Source: Gracilariopsis chorda (lineage: Eukaryota > Rhodophyta > Florideophyceae > Gracilariales > Gracilariaceae). From it: a stretch of 64,000 bases of DNA. Below, one piece after another: positions 9,435 through 19,778 of this stretch. The stretch's first letter is position 1, and each line of letters begins with the position of its first letter. The stretch spans positions 1 to 64,000 of the forward strand of contig NBIV01000228.1 in NCBI GenBank assembly GCA_003194525.1. Direction: 5' to 3'. The notes under the pieces are model-generated. The model did not search any database. It saw only the letters and a program-made list of their open reading frames with translations, and was not told the origin of the DNA. Position numbers and translations under genes: made by a program.

Positions 9435-12400
9435 TTACCTTGCGGTGGAATAAGCTCTTGCTCGTGGGTCGCGGAAGAATCTTTTCATATAGAACCGATG
9501 TTGTTGCCATGGAAGGGGCGGAAAGAAAGGTCGTGCTGGGTAGTTCTGGCGAACAAGATGCACGGAACTTTTGATGGCGGAGAAAGGAACAAGACCGAAC
9601 CAAGGTGGGGCATTGGGGCTAGTTTTCGAGGTTCCGTGAAGAACGGGGAGAATAGTATGGTCATGTTCATCGTCTGTCGCCCAACGGAGGGTGATGCAGT
9701 TAAGAGTTTCATCCACGTGATCAAGAGGATCTGTGAGTTCGAAGAAGCGGACGAAAGCATATTCGCGTTCACCTGGCTCATCGTCTTTTATGCGGAAGCG
9801 GAGAAGGGCAAGAAGCTTACATACCCAAACCGTGGGGAACTTGCAGTTGGGTGGTGGAGTGCTTGAGACGAGAATATGACAGAACTTTGGAAGTTTTGAA
9901 GGACCGAAGCTGGTGGTGGCAAAAATGCGCTGGAGAACAGGGGCCGATGGTTCTCTGAACCGGATGCATTTGAACGTTCTGTCGACGTTTTGCAAGGAAG
10001 GGGTGAAACCGCTGCGGATGAAGGCGGAGTTGGCGACGGAGAAGTTGAGAGAAGAGAGGGAGGGTGAAGAAGGAGAAAGTCCAAGTGCTTCGAGGCATAG
10101 ATTGTGAAACGGTGAGATTGCGTCTCGTGAGATTTGGGTGATGAACGATATGGTGGAAGAGGTGAAGATGTTTGAGAGAGAGGCATTGGAGCAGTTTGGG
10201 TTCGCCCGAAGGTACTTTTCTGCGGTAATTATATCCCGAAAGAGAATGGTAGTACCGTCGCGAACCATGGAATGTCTTCGAGCTGGGAGTGTGTGGGAGT
10301 TTGAGGAGGAGGAGAGGCGGTGGGGGATGGCAGTTGAGTTTCGAAAGCCTTCTGTGAGTTGAATTGCGTCGATTGTTTCTCTGTGAGCGGTTGAAGATCT
10401 TCGGGATGTGCGCCGATAATGGTTTTTGAAGAGTAGGTGTGCGTGTTCGTAGATGCCAGCGTCAGTGAAGTGGAGACCTCCGTATAGTTTGATGTCGGCG
10501 ACGATGTGATCGAGAAGGTGGAATTTGAGCGTTCCGAAGTGAGAAGCCTGGAAAGGGCCGAGGATGGAGACGCAGAGATGCTTGAAGTGCTTGATGAGTT
10601 CTTGGAGGGAACGAAGTTGTTGGTGTGTCCATTCTGAGGTGGTGTTGTAGTGGAGTGCGGTAGTGAAGAGGTCGGCGTATGTCATGAAGATGGATGTGAT
10701 GGGTGCTGTGTCAACTTCGTTGCAGCAACGATCGTAGAAGGCGCCTACGAAGGGAAACACCATGTCGACTGCGCGGTAATCTTTTGCCTCGAGCATGCCT
10801 TTGATGCCATCCGGGGTGAAGAAGCCGTTGAGGGATTTGCCCTTCTCTGCGGTGAAAAAGTCAATGTGAAGTCCCGGTGCGGAGAAGCTGACTTCGATAT
10901 CTGCGAGGATGTTGTTTGCATGGGTTAGAAGGGTGCTTCGAATGGATTTGAATGATCTCGAGGAGGAGCCAACAGTGGTGAAGAGATTGTCGGACTTCAG
11001 GCGTTCGATGGTTGCGAGTTTGACGAGTTTGGAGATACCGAGGTGGAAATTGTGAAGGGGTTCGAAGGAGAAGATGTATGGGGTGAGCAGTAGGGAAATG
11101 TTGAGGAGGGGGTAAGATTCGAAGAAGGAGTGGTAGGGGGAGAGGGAGTTTGTGTGCAGGAGAGATGCTGCTTGATATCTGAGAGTCCTTGCGACACGCG
11201 GTCTGCGTTGTAGTTCGGCGTTATTTGCATCCTTGAGAAGGGCGTCGTGTGAGGATCTTGTTTGGAGGGTGTGGGAGGCGGTTCGAGGGGTTAGGGAGCT
11301 GAGGTGGAGGCTGAGGTCGGAGCGGGGGACGAGGCATCTATGGCAGGGCTTCAACGGTTTTGTGCCATGGAGGACAGCGAGGATGTCTTTCGCTTCGGGG
11401 ATGTCTGCAGCATAGTTTGCGATGACTGGGTGGCACTGCCGGATGACCTGGTCTTCATCCCGGAAAGGAAATCCTTTGAGGGCAACAGCTGCGAGGGGCT
11501 CGAGGATGGTTTGCAGAGCTTCTTGAATGAGTTCCATTCGGGTGGTACGGGTGATGGCGGAGGAAAGCGAGCGGTCTTCGAGGGAAGCCTCGTCAGATGG
11601 GGAGGAAGGGGCTTCGAAGGACGTGGGGAAGTAGCCGAGTAGGGTGTAGTTACGGGATATGCAATGGCGGCGGAAGGAGTCTGAAAAGTTGAGGAGGGTG
11701 ATGTGGAGGGGGTAGGAGGTGATAGAGGAGTTCTTGAGCGAGGTGGAAGACTTGTCTGAGTAAAGCTGTACGAAGCCGATGAAAGATTCAATGCCTGTGA
11801 TGTTGGAGTGGTGCCAAATAACATCTGGGTCTTGAGAATGTAGGATGTGGTGCTTGAGGTCCTTGTAGACGCATGTACCGAGTTTTGAAGCCATGGGGTG
11901 AGCGTGTGCGGGGGAGCCTTCTGACGCGGACTGTCTTACTGGTTGGAAGAAGGTGTTTGCGCGAGAAGCGTAGCGGAGTTGTTTGAGGAGGACATCGACG
12001 GGGGTTTTCAGGTAGAGAGTTGCGGTTATGTTTGAGGGCTTGTGACGAATAGTTCTGGATTCGAAGCCGATAGAGCCGACGGCGTCCTCGAAGAGCTTTG
12101 CATGGAGTTCAAGGCAGTGGGAGACGGACGTTATTTGTTGGATGAGTGCCTGGGAGTCATCCGGGTCTTTGAGGAGGTTGATGAGTTCGTCTGCTTTGCG
12201 TTTGCCGAGATTGATGGCGATGGAAGCGATGTAGGACACAATAGGGTGGAGGTTGGCAGGTGCGGGGGTGCTGGAAGCAGGTGTGTTGCGAGGGGAGGAG
12301 AGAGAGGAGTGGAGAAGGTGGACGGCGTCTGCGGAGCGAAGGGCTAGAGCGAGCTGGCTGGAATGATATTCATCGTCTTCCGCGAGCGGAACGTTGTCAG

Positions 12401-12608
12401 TGGGGCGGTTTGAGATGCGAACGAAGCGGGAGTCTGCGGTCTGAATGCGTGGTCGTTTGGTGCGGGGTGGGAGCTGGGTGCCGTTCTTGGGAGTGGTGGC
12501 GAGGAAGGGGTTGGGGGTGTGGCGGAAGCGACAACGGCGCTGGTGTTGGACAAGGGAGGCGTGGAGTTTTGTCTGGAAGGAGCACCTGTGGAAGTGACAA
12601 GGCTGCAT
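9435..12608 (-). CDS. Plavaka-like transposase
   Basis: The intact frame is 1057 codons from an ATG at 12608. A zinc finger of C-x4-C-x12-H-x3-C form lies at residues 4-26, followed by a Pro/Ser-rich linker. The catalytic core includes FVQLYSDKSS (Asp near 285), YPLHITLLNFS, and a later PCHRCLVPRSDL (Cys 422 and 425) followed by TPRT. These words, in this order, are those of Plavaka transposases (KDZ/CACTA-related, RNase H fold), which cut and paste DNA elements. The C-terminal 200 residues hold an Arg/Trp-containing strand-rich domain. The frame is long, free of stops and ends near the SET remnant. It is the only transposase inside the 13.4-kb element and therefore its likely mobiliser. A long plus-strand frame opposite its start (12260-12784) is a shadow. 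Confidence 0.8.
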   Translation of the reverse strand: MQPCHFHRCSFQTKLHASLVQHQRRCRFRHTPNPFLATTPKNGTQLPPRTKRPRIQTADSRFVRISNRPTDNVPLAEDDEYHSSQLALALRSADAVHLLHSSLSSPRNTPASSTPAPANLHPIVSYIASIAINLGKRKADELINLLKDPDDSQALIQQITSVSHCLELHAKLFEDAVGSIGFESRTIRHKPSNITATLYLKTPVDVLLKQLRYASRANTFFQPVRQSASEGSPAHAHPMASKLGTCVYKDLKHHILHSQDPDVIWHHSNITGIESFIGFVQLYSDKSSTSLKNSSITSYPLHITLLNFSDSFRRHCISRNYTLLGYFPTSFEAPSSPSDEASLEDRSLSSAITRTTRMELIQEALQTILEPLAAVALKGFPFRDEDQVIRQCHPVIANYAADIPEAKDILAVLHGTKPLKPCHRCLVPRSDLSLHLSSLTPRTASHTLQTRSSHDALLKDANNAELQRRPRVARTLRYQAASLLHTNSLSPYHSFFESYPLLNISLLLTPYIFSFEPLHNFHLGISKLVKLATIERLKSDNLFTTVGSSSRSFKSIRSTLLTHANNILADIEVSFSAPGLHIDFFTAEKGKSLNGFFTPDGIKGMLEAKDYRAVDMVFPFVGAFYDRCCNEVDTAPITSIFMTYADLFTTALHYNTTSEWTHQQLRSLQELIKHFKHLCVSILGPFQASHFGTLKFHLLDHIVADIKLYGGLHFTDAGIYEHAHLLFKNHYRRTSRRSSTAHRETIDAIQLTEGFRNSTAIPHRLSSSSNSHTLPARRHSMVRDGTTILFRDIITAEKYLRANPNCSNASLSNIFTSSTISFITQISRDAISPFHNLCLEALGLSPSSPSLSSLNFSVANSAFIRSGFTPSLQNVDRTFKCIRFREPSAPVLQRIFATTSFGPSKLPKFCHILVSSTPPPNCKFPTVWVCKLLALLRFRIKDDEPGEREYAFVRFFELTDPLDHVDETLNCITLRWATDDEHDHTILPVLHGTSKTSPNAPPWFGLVPFSAIKSSVHLVRQNYPARPFFPPLPWQQHRFYMKRFFRDPRARAYSTAR

Positions 12609-12899
12609 GGTGCAGAGGAGAAGGATGTAAGTCTGTGGGAGATGAGAAAGACGTGGGAGGCGTTCCGGGAGAATATATGACTGCTCAGGAGCAGCAATCA
12701 GGTGGCATTGTTATGCACCAGAGAGGCGCGTGGCAGGCACGGCAGGCATGGCACGTGTGTGGACGGGAAAGTGGTTTGGAATGAAAGCATTCAAAGTTGG
12801 TAAATTTTTTAAGCGACGGCGAGGACTTGATTATTTCGCATGAAGAGGTTGGGAACATGTGTATACGAGGGTGTAGATCAGTGTGATCTTCAGAGCGTG

Positions 12900-14356
12900 C
12901 AATTTCCTGGACGCTGGATGTGGCAGAACGTCCTGCTCGTGCTTGCAGGTTCGTGAAGTGCAATTGAGTACGTCTCGTTTTTTTCGTGTGTTGACATGTG
13001 CTGACTCTTGCTACGCTTTCTATGTTGATGCGGGAGAGGGAGCAACGGCAGTGTTTTGGGATGAAGCTAGGGGCTTGGAAGACTGCGAGGAACAGGTGAG
13101 TTTGCTATGCTGTTCACTTTTCAAGCTGGACGAGGACCTGACATGTTTTGTTTCTTGATACGGAGCTATATGAATGAGAAGGGGTGGATCGAGTGAGCAG
13201 AAGTAGTTGCTAAAAGGTGAGTTAGACTGCGAATGTTATCTGGTAACGACTACGCGCGGAGATCTGACAAGATTTTGTTGCTGTCGCGACGAGTTATGGA
13301 TGCGGTGATAGGTGAGAGCGAATGAATGGAGAGCATAGAGGTGAGTGCGGTTGTGTTTTAGTTTTGCTCCGTTTTTGGATGGAGATCTGACATGTTTCTG
13401 TGTGTTAGCGCGAAGGGAGAGGCATGAGGGAATGGGTGCGAAGAACTGGTTGCTACAAGGTGAGTTTCATCGAGAATATTTTCTGGGACTGGCTACTTAC
13501 GGAGATCTGACACGTTCTTGTTTATTGATGCGAAGCGAGCGAGATGGGAAATGGGTTCGAAGAAGTGGTAAGTGCTAATTTTATCTGTTATTGGCTATGT
13601 ACGGAGACCTGACAAGATTGTGTTGCTGTTTCGACGTGTTGTGGATGCTGTGATAGGTGAGAGCGAATGAATGGCGAGCATAGAGGTGAGTTTTGCTTCG
13701 TTTTTGAATGGAGATCTGACATGTTTCTGTTTGTAAGCGCGAAGGGAGAGGCATGAGGGAATGGGTGCGAAGAACTGGTTGCTACAAGGTGAGTTTCATT
13801 GAGAATGTTTTCTGGGACTGGCTACCTACAGAGATCTGACACGTTCTTGTTTATTGATGCGAAGCCAGCGAGATGGGAAATGGGTTCGAAGAAGTGGTGG
13901 TTGCAAGGTGAGTTTAAGTGCTAATGTTATCTGGTATTGGCTATGTACGGAGAACTGACAAGTTTTTGGTTTCTGCTACGAAGCGTTGTGGATACCGTAC
14001 TAGGTGATAAGGAGTGGGTGTTTTTCTTAGAGGTGAGTGCGGTGGCGAAGTTATTTTGGATTCTTTATTTGATGGAGATCTGACTTTTGTTTGTTTATTG
14101 ATGCGAATGTGCGAGAGAGAAGTTGCAGATTGGATGAGGTTTGATGGTTTCTAACGAGTGTTTGTTTGTGTTTGCTTATTTGTATCTTCTGCAGGTGCGA
14201 ATGGGGAGGTGGAAGGGAGAAGGTGCAGCGAGGGGGGATGAGCAGAGGTTTGGATGAGGTACGTATGTTCGACACAAGTTGTGTTATTGGAGGCGTCGTG
14301 ATGAAAGGAGGAAGCGCATTCTAACTTGTTTCTTTGTGGTTTCGTTTTGTGACGGG
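12900..14356 (+). other. Tandem array of about 120-bp units with splice-like signals (possible micro-exon transcript)
   Basis: The core [AG]GA[TC]CTGAC or a close variant recurs at 13134, 13261, 13384, 13504, 13606, 13713, 13833, 13952 and 14077, with spacing of 102-127 bp. Three monomer types alternate, so like repeats like at about 329-346 bp. Each unit contains AGGTGAGT or a similar 5' splice site, the CTGAC word that fits a branch point, and a downstream AG, and so reads as a 30-51 nt exon followed by a 70-80 nt intron. Two putative exons (13166-13216 and 13408-13458) are exactly 51 nt. The array ends with two more intron-like stretches that have TTCTAAC branch-like words and CTGCAG or TACAG ends (near 14139-14194 and 14257-14360). 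No long protein frame is visible across it. Confidence 0.5.
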
Positions 14357-14504
14357 TACAGGCCTCCCCTCACCGTCTATCGTGGAATGGAAACCGCTTT
14401 CATTGTCGTTTCATTTTGCTCCAGGCGTAGTGTGCCTAGAACAAATCGAAAACGTTAACAAAAACGGCCTCCATTCCACGATAGACGGTGAGGGGAGGCC
14501 TGTA
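14357..14504. mobile_element. MITE-like foldback element with TA duplication
   Basis: The arms 14359-14396 and 14465-14502 are inverted over 38 bp with two mismatches and start CAGGCCTCCCCTCACCG. They flank a 68-nt centre. TA dinucleotides at 14357-14358 and 14503-14504 fit a Tc1/mariner-type target duplication. It lies at the end of the splice-like array, so the final acceptor there may belong to the insertion. Confidence 0.6.
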
Positions 14505-14583
14505 CTGGCGTAGTATAGATTCAAGATTATATCCATTAGACGAGGTAAAAGTGAATGAGTACCGCATCCGAAACGTCCATGTC

Positions 14584-14887
14584 TGCTAGATTTCATCGCC
14601 GATGGTGAATGATCTGGCACTAGATGACAAACATTCACCCCTTCACTGTTCGTAGTATTTATGCTCTAGTATGAATGAGAACTGAACGATAGACTGCTAG
14701 TTTCTTACTGCTAGTATGAATATTGCTAGTTTTCTCACATTCACCTCTGCATTCATTTGAGCTAGTATTTTGTGCTAGATATACTAGCACAAAAATTCTG
14801 AGATTTTTTTGAATGCCCACCATAGACTTTGTAGCACCCCCAAACTAGAAAAACTAGCACTCAAACTAGCATTCCGAAAACACAGAC
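14584..14887. repeat. Right subterminal GCTAG cluster and terminal inverted repeat
   Basis: GCTAG or CTAGC starts at 14584, 14696, 14710, 14725, 14761, 14774, 14784, 14854 and 14866. The last lies within the terminal inverted repeat at 14865-14887. GAGCG at 14888-14892 completes the target duplication. Confidence 0.65.
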
Positions 14888-14892
14888 GAGCG

Positions 14893-17862
14893 GTAATGAA
14901 CGGCTACGTGTGGAACTCGTACCACAAAATTCGTGAACGATGCCTACCCTGCTTTGCAACTGCGGTAGAAACTTGGACAAGACTGCAATCAAGAAGATTC
15001 ACCGTTATACGCACGCTACGGCAGACGAAATGAAAACGATATTGAAAGATGCGCACATGCTGAGCGATAAATTGTGTGAGACATGCGATGCTGTACATGG
15101 TGCGTGCAGTATCTGTGCCTCGACAGGACCCCCGATTCCGAAGAAGAAGATATCCCTGAGCCACATTAACGAGTCATTCAAACATTCAGTCCAAGCAGAT
15201 TTCGTAGTAGTATACGTCGATGGCGATAAATATGAAGTTCTAAACATCATAGACCTCGGAATCAACTACGGCCAACGTACAATTGTCCCTAGAAGAAACG
15301 CATTTGAGTTGTCCAACAAGCTGGAGTCGGAATGGATATACCACCACAGTGCTCCGAAGTATTTCAGCGCAGATCCCGAATTTACGAACTCAGTCCTCCA
15401 GAAGCTTCTTTCATCGCATGGAATTGACATCGAAGACCGCCTCTCTCGATCATCATCCAAGAACGGAAAATTAGAGCACAATAATGGCCTATTCAAGTCG
15501 GTACGTTCCCGCATAGCCAAGGAAAACACCCGAGCTTCACCGGCGACGATCATCGCACGTGCGTCATTCCCAACCAAACTCTTCCATAGCAATTCTGTCC
15601 TGAGCGCATTTCAGCCGGCTAGAGGATACTCTCCTTCCGTTCTAGGATTACCATCTACCGCAGTTCCTGAGGGATTGTTGATGGCACACAAGCGCACAAC
15701 AGCCACACGTGCCTTGCAAAAGGTTCTCAAAGCACACAACAATCACCTAGTTACCCCCCACGCACGGAAACCTGGAACATATATCCGGGTATATTACAAC
15801 ACGTCCAAGCAAAATGACCCAGTTCGATGGGTGAAAGCCAAATTCATTGGAGCCACACCATTTTATGTGAGGTGCAGACTCTCAGACCGTGGAACACCCA
15901 TGAAAGTAGCATATGAACACGTCAGGCTTGTCCCCGAAGGTAAATTAGCTGAGGAACTACAGAGTGGCGTGCTAGAAGATGTCATCGCAGACAAAATCCC
16001 TGACACTGCGCATGAAGAGGAAGAGCAGCCAGAATGCTCAGTGAGCGAACAGATAATGCTGGATGTGTTCGGCCCGGAAGACAGTGAGCTCGAAGACAAA
16101 GCACGTCCAGAAACACGTTCGTCGTTCTTCACTGGGACCGTATGCGGTGACCCTTCTCGAGATGTTGGTCAAACCTCAGTGACGGGTCCACCAGATGCGC
16201 AAAATAATGATTTTACAACCAACAAGCAGCAATTGTTGACACAGATATGCGATGTGTTAGGACGTTCACAAGTTACACGAAACAGAATGGATTGCGGACC
16301 GTCATGGATATTTGATAAGGCCGTTGAAGAAGGACTGGAAATGGTCTGGAAGGGGGCCTGTGTTGAATTTGACGAACGTACAGTTCCCCGTGATGCCAAC
16401 GTGATAAATTCGCATGTCGTGTTAAATTTCAAAAACGAAGAGAAGAGCCACAAAAGTATGAAGGCCAGAATCTGCCCTCACGGTAATCGCGACAAGGAGA
16501 AAGGTAACATTAAAAATGACTCGGCCAACGCACAGTTTAATATCATCCGCATTCTACTGTCCTTTGCCACAATACTACAGTTTCGAATTGGGTGTATTGA
16601 TATTAAAGAAGCTTACCTTCAAAGCTGACTAATCAAGCGCAATCTGTATTTTTGACCGCTTCGTGACTGGACGGGCAGGCGTGGCATCTTGTGGAAATTG
16701 TTGAAACTTCCGTACGGCACCAGCGAAGCAGGAGGACAGTGGGCTATGGTAATCTAAAACTGGCTCATACATACTGCAGGATTCCAACGAGCGTTCGGAG
16801 TGAGCCAGTTGTATATCAAGCGTACAGAGAAAGGGGACATTCAACTCCTGATTGACAAGCTAACAGACGGACCTACTGACTTCTGGCAGTGTGGAGGACA
16901 TGAAAAAGTTCTCTCAGATGTTATACCGCAGATTCCGTGTTAGTAAGACGATCTTCTATGACGAAATTAGATTCAATGGATGTCAGATACGTCAGGCCAA
17001 AGATTTCAAGATTGAACTCTCTTGGCAACAGTATATGGATGGGATCAGGACGATGAATATCAGCAAAGCTAGAAGAGCTATGAAGCACGACAGGGCATTC
17101 TCGAATGAAAATATTCTGTATCGAACCCTAGCAGGAGAACTAATTTGGCTCGGTTGCGGAGCACTACTGCAAGCATCTTGTTTTGGTTCTTTGTTGCAAC
17201 AGAAGATTCCTCTGACTGTCGTAGATCTTGTATATGCTTAAAAGATCTTAAATGAATTACGCAGTCTTTGGCCAATTATAAAATTTAGAAGATCAACAGG
17301 AAGAATCACCTCAGCCGAAGTAGTATCGTTTCCGGACGCATCGTTCAATATATCCGCTTCGCAGCAGTACGGAAAAATTGGTTTTATCACTGGTGTTAGG
17401 TATACTACGGCTGAAGGCGATGGGACTAGCTACCATCTAATAGACTGGACCAGTATGAAGCAGAAACGTTTGTCATACTCATCGTAAGGTGCAGAAATAA
17501 TTGCTTGCACGGAAGCCGACGACAGAAATTTCAACGTGAAATGCAAATTGCGGTGTATATTCCCATCTGAACAGTTCTCCCTTGTTTTGAACGTTGATTC
17601 TAAGGGACTCTTCGATACAATTACTACAATTCATGAGAGCAAGGAATACAGACTCCGCCAGACTGTACAACGTATCAGGGATTCATTCCAATCCCGGGAG
17701 CTAGGCACACTACGATGGATTCAGGGCAAAGTGAACATCGCCAACGCATTGAAAAAGCACAATCACTTCATGCGCAAACTGTTGAATTATGTCGCAGCTA
17801 CAGGGATGTTATTGCTACCGGATCATAGAACGTTTAGCCATAACAGTAAGACATGGACTTAG
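14893..17862 (+). pseudogene. Copia-like integrase, reverse transcriptase and RNase H, right half of the split retroelement
   Basis: A 562-codon frame (14940-16628) holds the integrase. It has a His/Cys zinc-binding region (HRYTHATADEM, then CETCDAVHGACSIC), an Asp at QADFVVVYVDG, a second Asp at FSADPEF and a Glu in GKLEHNN. It then runs into a copia-type reverse transcriptase start (KARICPHGN, then DIKEAYLQS). Frame breaks follow at 16626 and afterwards. Further pieces show RT thumb-like sequence (16891-17241) and RNase H pieces (FPDASFNISASQQYGKIGFI; later WIQGKVNIANALKK near 17740). No YVDD motif survives. A frameshift near 14940 separates it from the junction with 1456. It is a dead copy of a different copia lineage from the two elements downstream. 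Confidence 0.75.
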
Positions 17863-19217
17863 TTGCGATAAGAGTCTACCGCAACTGGGGGGTATGTGAA
17901 GGTACACAGAGCTGCATTGCAAATGAGCACGAGCCCGAACGGCGTAAAGAGACAATTAGCTCTTTTCACCAAGCGCCCAAGCGAACAGGCACAGAAAAGA
18001 GCATAAAGGCCGAGCAACTGGCCGAGTAAACAGAGGGCGAGCCGAGAGAGGCAGAACCCCAGCATTGTGCTGTTTGTGTCCATTGTCCAACACCGACGCG
18101 ATAGCACAACCCTACGTCAACAATGAGCGACCTAACTGATCGCACATTTACAACTGTACGGTCTGACATGCAGGATTAGCACTGAAGCCAAATGCAGCCA
18201 GACTACTTGCTCCTCTATGCGGTCAAATGAGTCACTGTGGATCTCAACGGTTTGCATAAAGTTTCAAGGACACGAAGAAGTTTATTTACGTGAGACTTTT
18301 GCGCGGCGATCGTAGTGGAACTACTTCTCTTTCGTCTCCTACGCACTTCTCAAATCTGTTCTTCTGACTCGCAAGCATCAAGGACTAGACGAAAGACGAT
18401 CGCTAGGCCCAGCCATCAAGTATCATTGAATACCCAGCCCCCCATCCAAGGCGAAGCATGAAGTGCTTCTTATTGATGTCAGTAGTGGGTTGTTCCTTGC
18501 TACCAGATGGTCGGAGTGTATACTTTCTCATTACCCTGAACCCAAACCACGTAAGGATCTTAGCAGTTCAAAGTTGAACAAAAAAATTGGATAGCAATTT
18601 TGTTGGCGTTTCCCACCAGCCCTGACCTACGTAAAGGTCTGTGACACCTCCCTGGTCACAAATCCCCTGGGATCTGTGCATCAATTAAAATATTGTAACC
18701 AAATGGGAGGAAGACTGACGATAAAACAAGTTTTACTGACAGGTCAGTGCTGAAGTTATACTGCCGATAGCTAGAACCATTGAGCCTCTCTGTCATTGTA
18801 GTAGAGCTCTTATACAATCTATCCGCATCCGCTCAGAGACTTTCGAAGGGCGAGTGGTTGCCATGAAATTAGGTGAACGAATGGCAGGCAATTCTCTTAC
18901 ATATATCTGGAACACCGTCTTTTGTAAAGAAAGTATTATCACCTAACTCTCAATTCATTCTTAGCGATTAGAACTCACGTAACCTTTCATCAAGGTCTGC
19001 CAACAGTTCCTATGATTTGATCATGCAGTTTTGACCATCACCCAACTTAGAACACTAGTTACTTTTGATAGTTAGGGTAGTTTATAAGTACTGAGATGTT
19101 ATGCAGAACATCCACAACCAACTATCAACATCATGATTATTTTACTATCAACTGCTGTCTAAATTCAACAACACTGTTCTATGTACCGCGCTGAGTTCTT
19201 CTTTGCTACTCTATACC
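17863..19217. other. Intergenic; no feature recognised
   Basis: There are only short frames and no LTR match to the upstream pol remnant that I can see. Its 3' LTR, if present, should be here. Confidence 0.4.
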
Positions 19218-19590
19218 TTTGAGGATAGAGCTCTACTCACCGTCCTTGTCAGACCGTGAGGAAAATGGAGATGGATTGGATCATCTCACCATCCTTGGGG
19301 ATGGTGAGAAAGCGTCCTGCCTTCTCACCATCCTCAAGGATGGTGTGATGGCTGCTTACAATGCCGCTTTCATTCGAGCATGTTAGGACTCTAACTACCA
19401 AGAAAGACGACTAGCGTCTTTCTCTCTGAGTATAAAAGGAGGGAACAGAGCTTGGCCTTCGCCTCTCGTCTGTTTTCCAACCCATTAACATCATCAACTC
19501 TACTTCTCTCAGCAAAGCAAACTTCCTTTTTGGGCCGCCCCTAGGTACCAGTACAGGCCGCCACCTTTTGTAAATTATTATTTCATGACA
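19218..19590 (+). repeat. 5' LTR, copia copy 1
   Basis: 373 bp. It contains two successive short hairpins (19285-19308 and 19326-19345, arms based on CACCATCC) and a TATAAAA box at 19431-19437. It matches the LTRs at 25328, 30585 and 48228. The start has decayed from TGTGAGG to TTTGAGG; the end is CATGACA. Confidence 0.85.
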
Positions 19591-19778
19591 TTCCGGAATT
19601 ATCCGCGGATAATCGTTGAATTTTACAGTTTACAAGTTAGTCATTCGACATCTAAAGAATTGAAAAACTCTGTTGGGACTGATTACGCGTTGTTGACCAA
19701 TACGTATAAGACGTAATTAGTAACCACACATTTTTTCTAATCTATATTCTTTTAGTGTCTAATCAGCATATAAGTACA

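Larger units (their letters stand above)
1457..14887. mobile_element. Giant (13.4 kb) Plavaka-like DNA transposon with cargo genes
   Basis: The ends are inverted repeats: 1457-1478 against 14865-14887, both reading TCTGTGTT, then TCGGAA, then GCTAGT, with two C/T differences. They are flanked by direct GAGCG copies at 1452-1456 and 14888-14892. Removing the element and one GAGCG gives a continuous open reading of the copia gene around it, which independently supports the boundaries. Both ends carry clusters of GCTAG. Inside are a Plavaka-type transposase, a DNA methyltransferase with a SET remnant, a membrane protein, coiled-coil-type genes, a splice-like repeat array and two small palindromic insertions. 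Assignment to the Plavaka (KDZ/CACTA-related) group rests on the transposase. If the G is counted in the repeat, the duplication is 4 bp. Confidence 0.75.

Noticed and set aside
12260-12784. 174-codon Trp/Gly/Arg-rich plus-strand frame
   Set aside because: A shadow of the N-terminal Pro/Thr-rich part of the Plavaka-like transposase.
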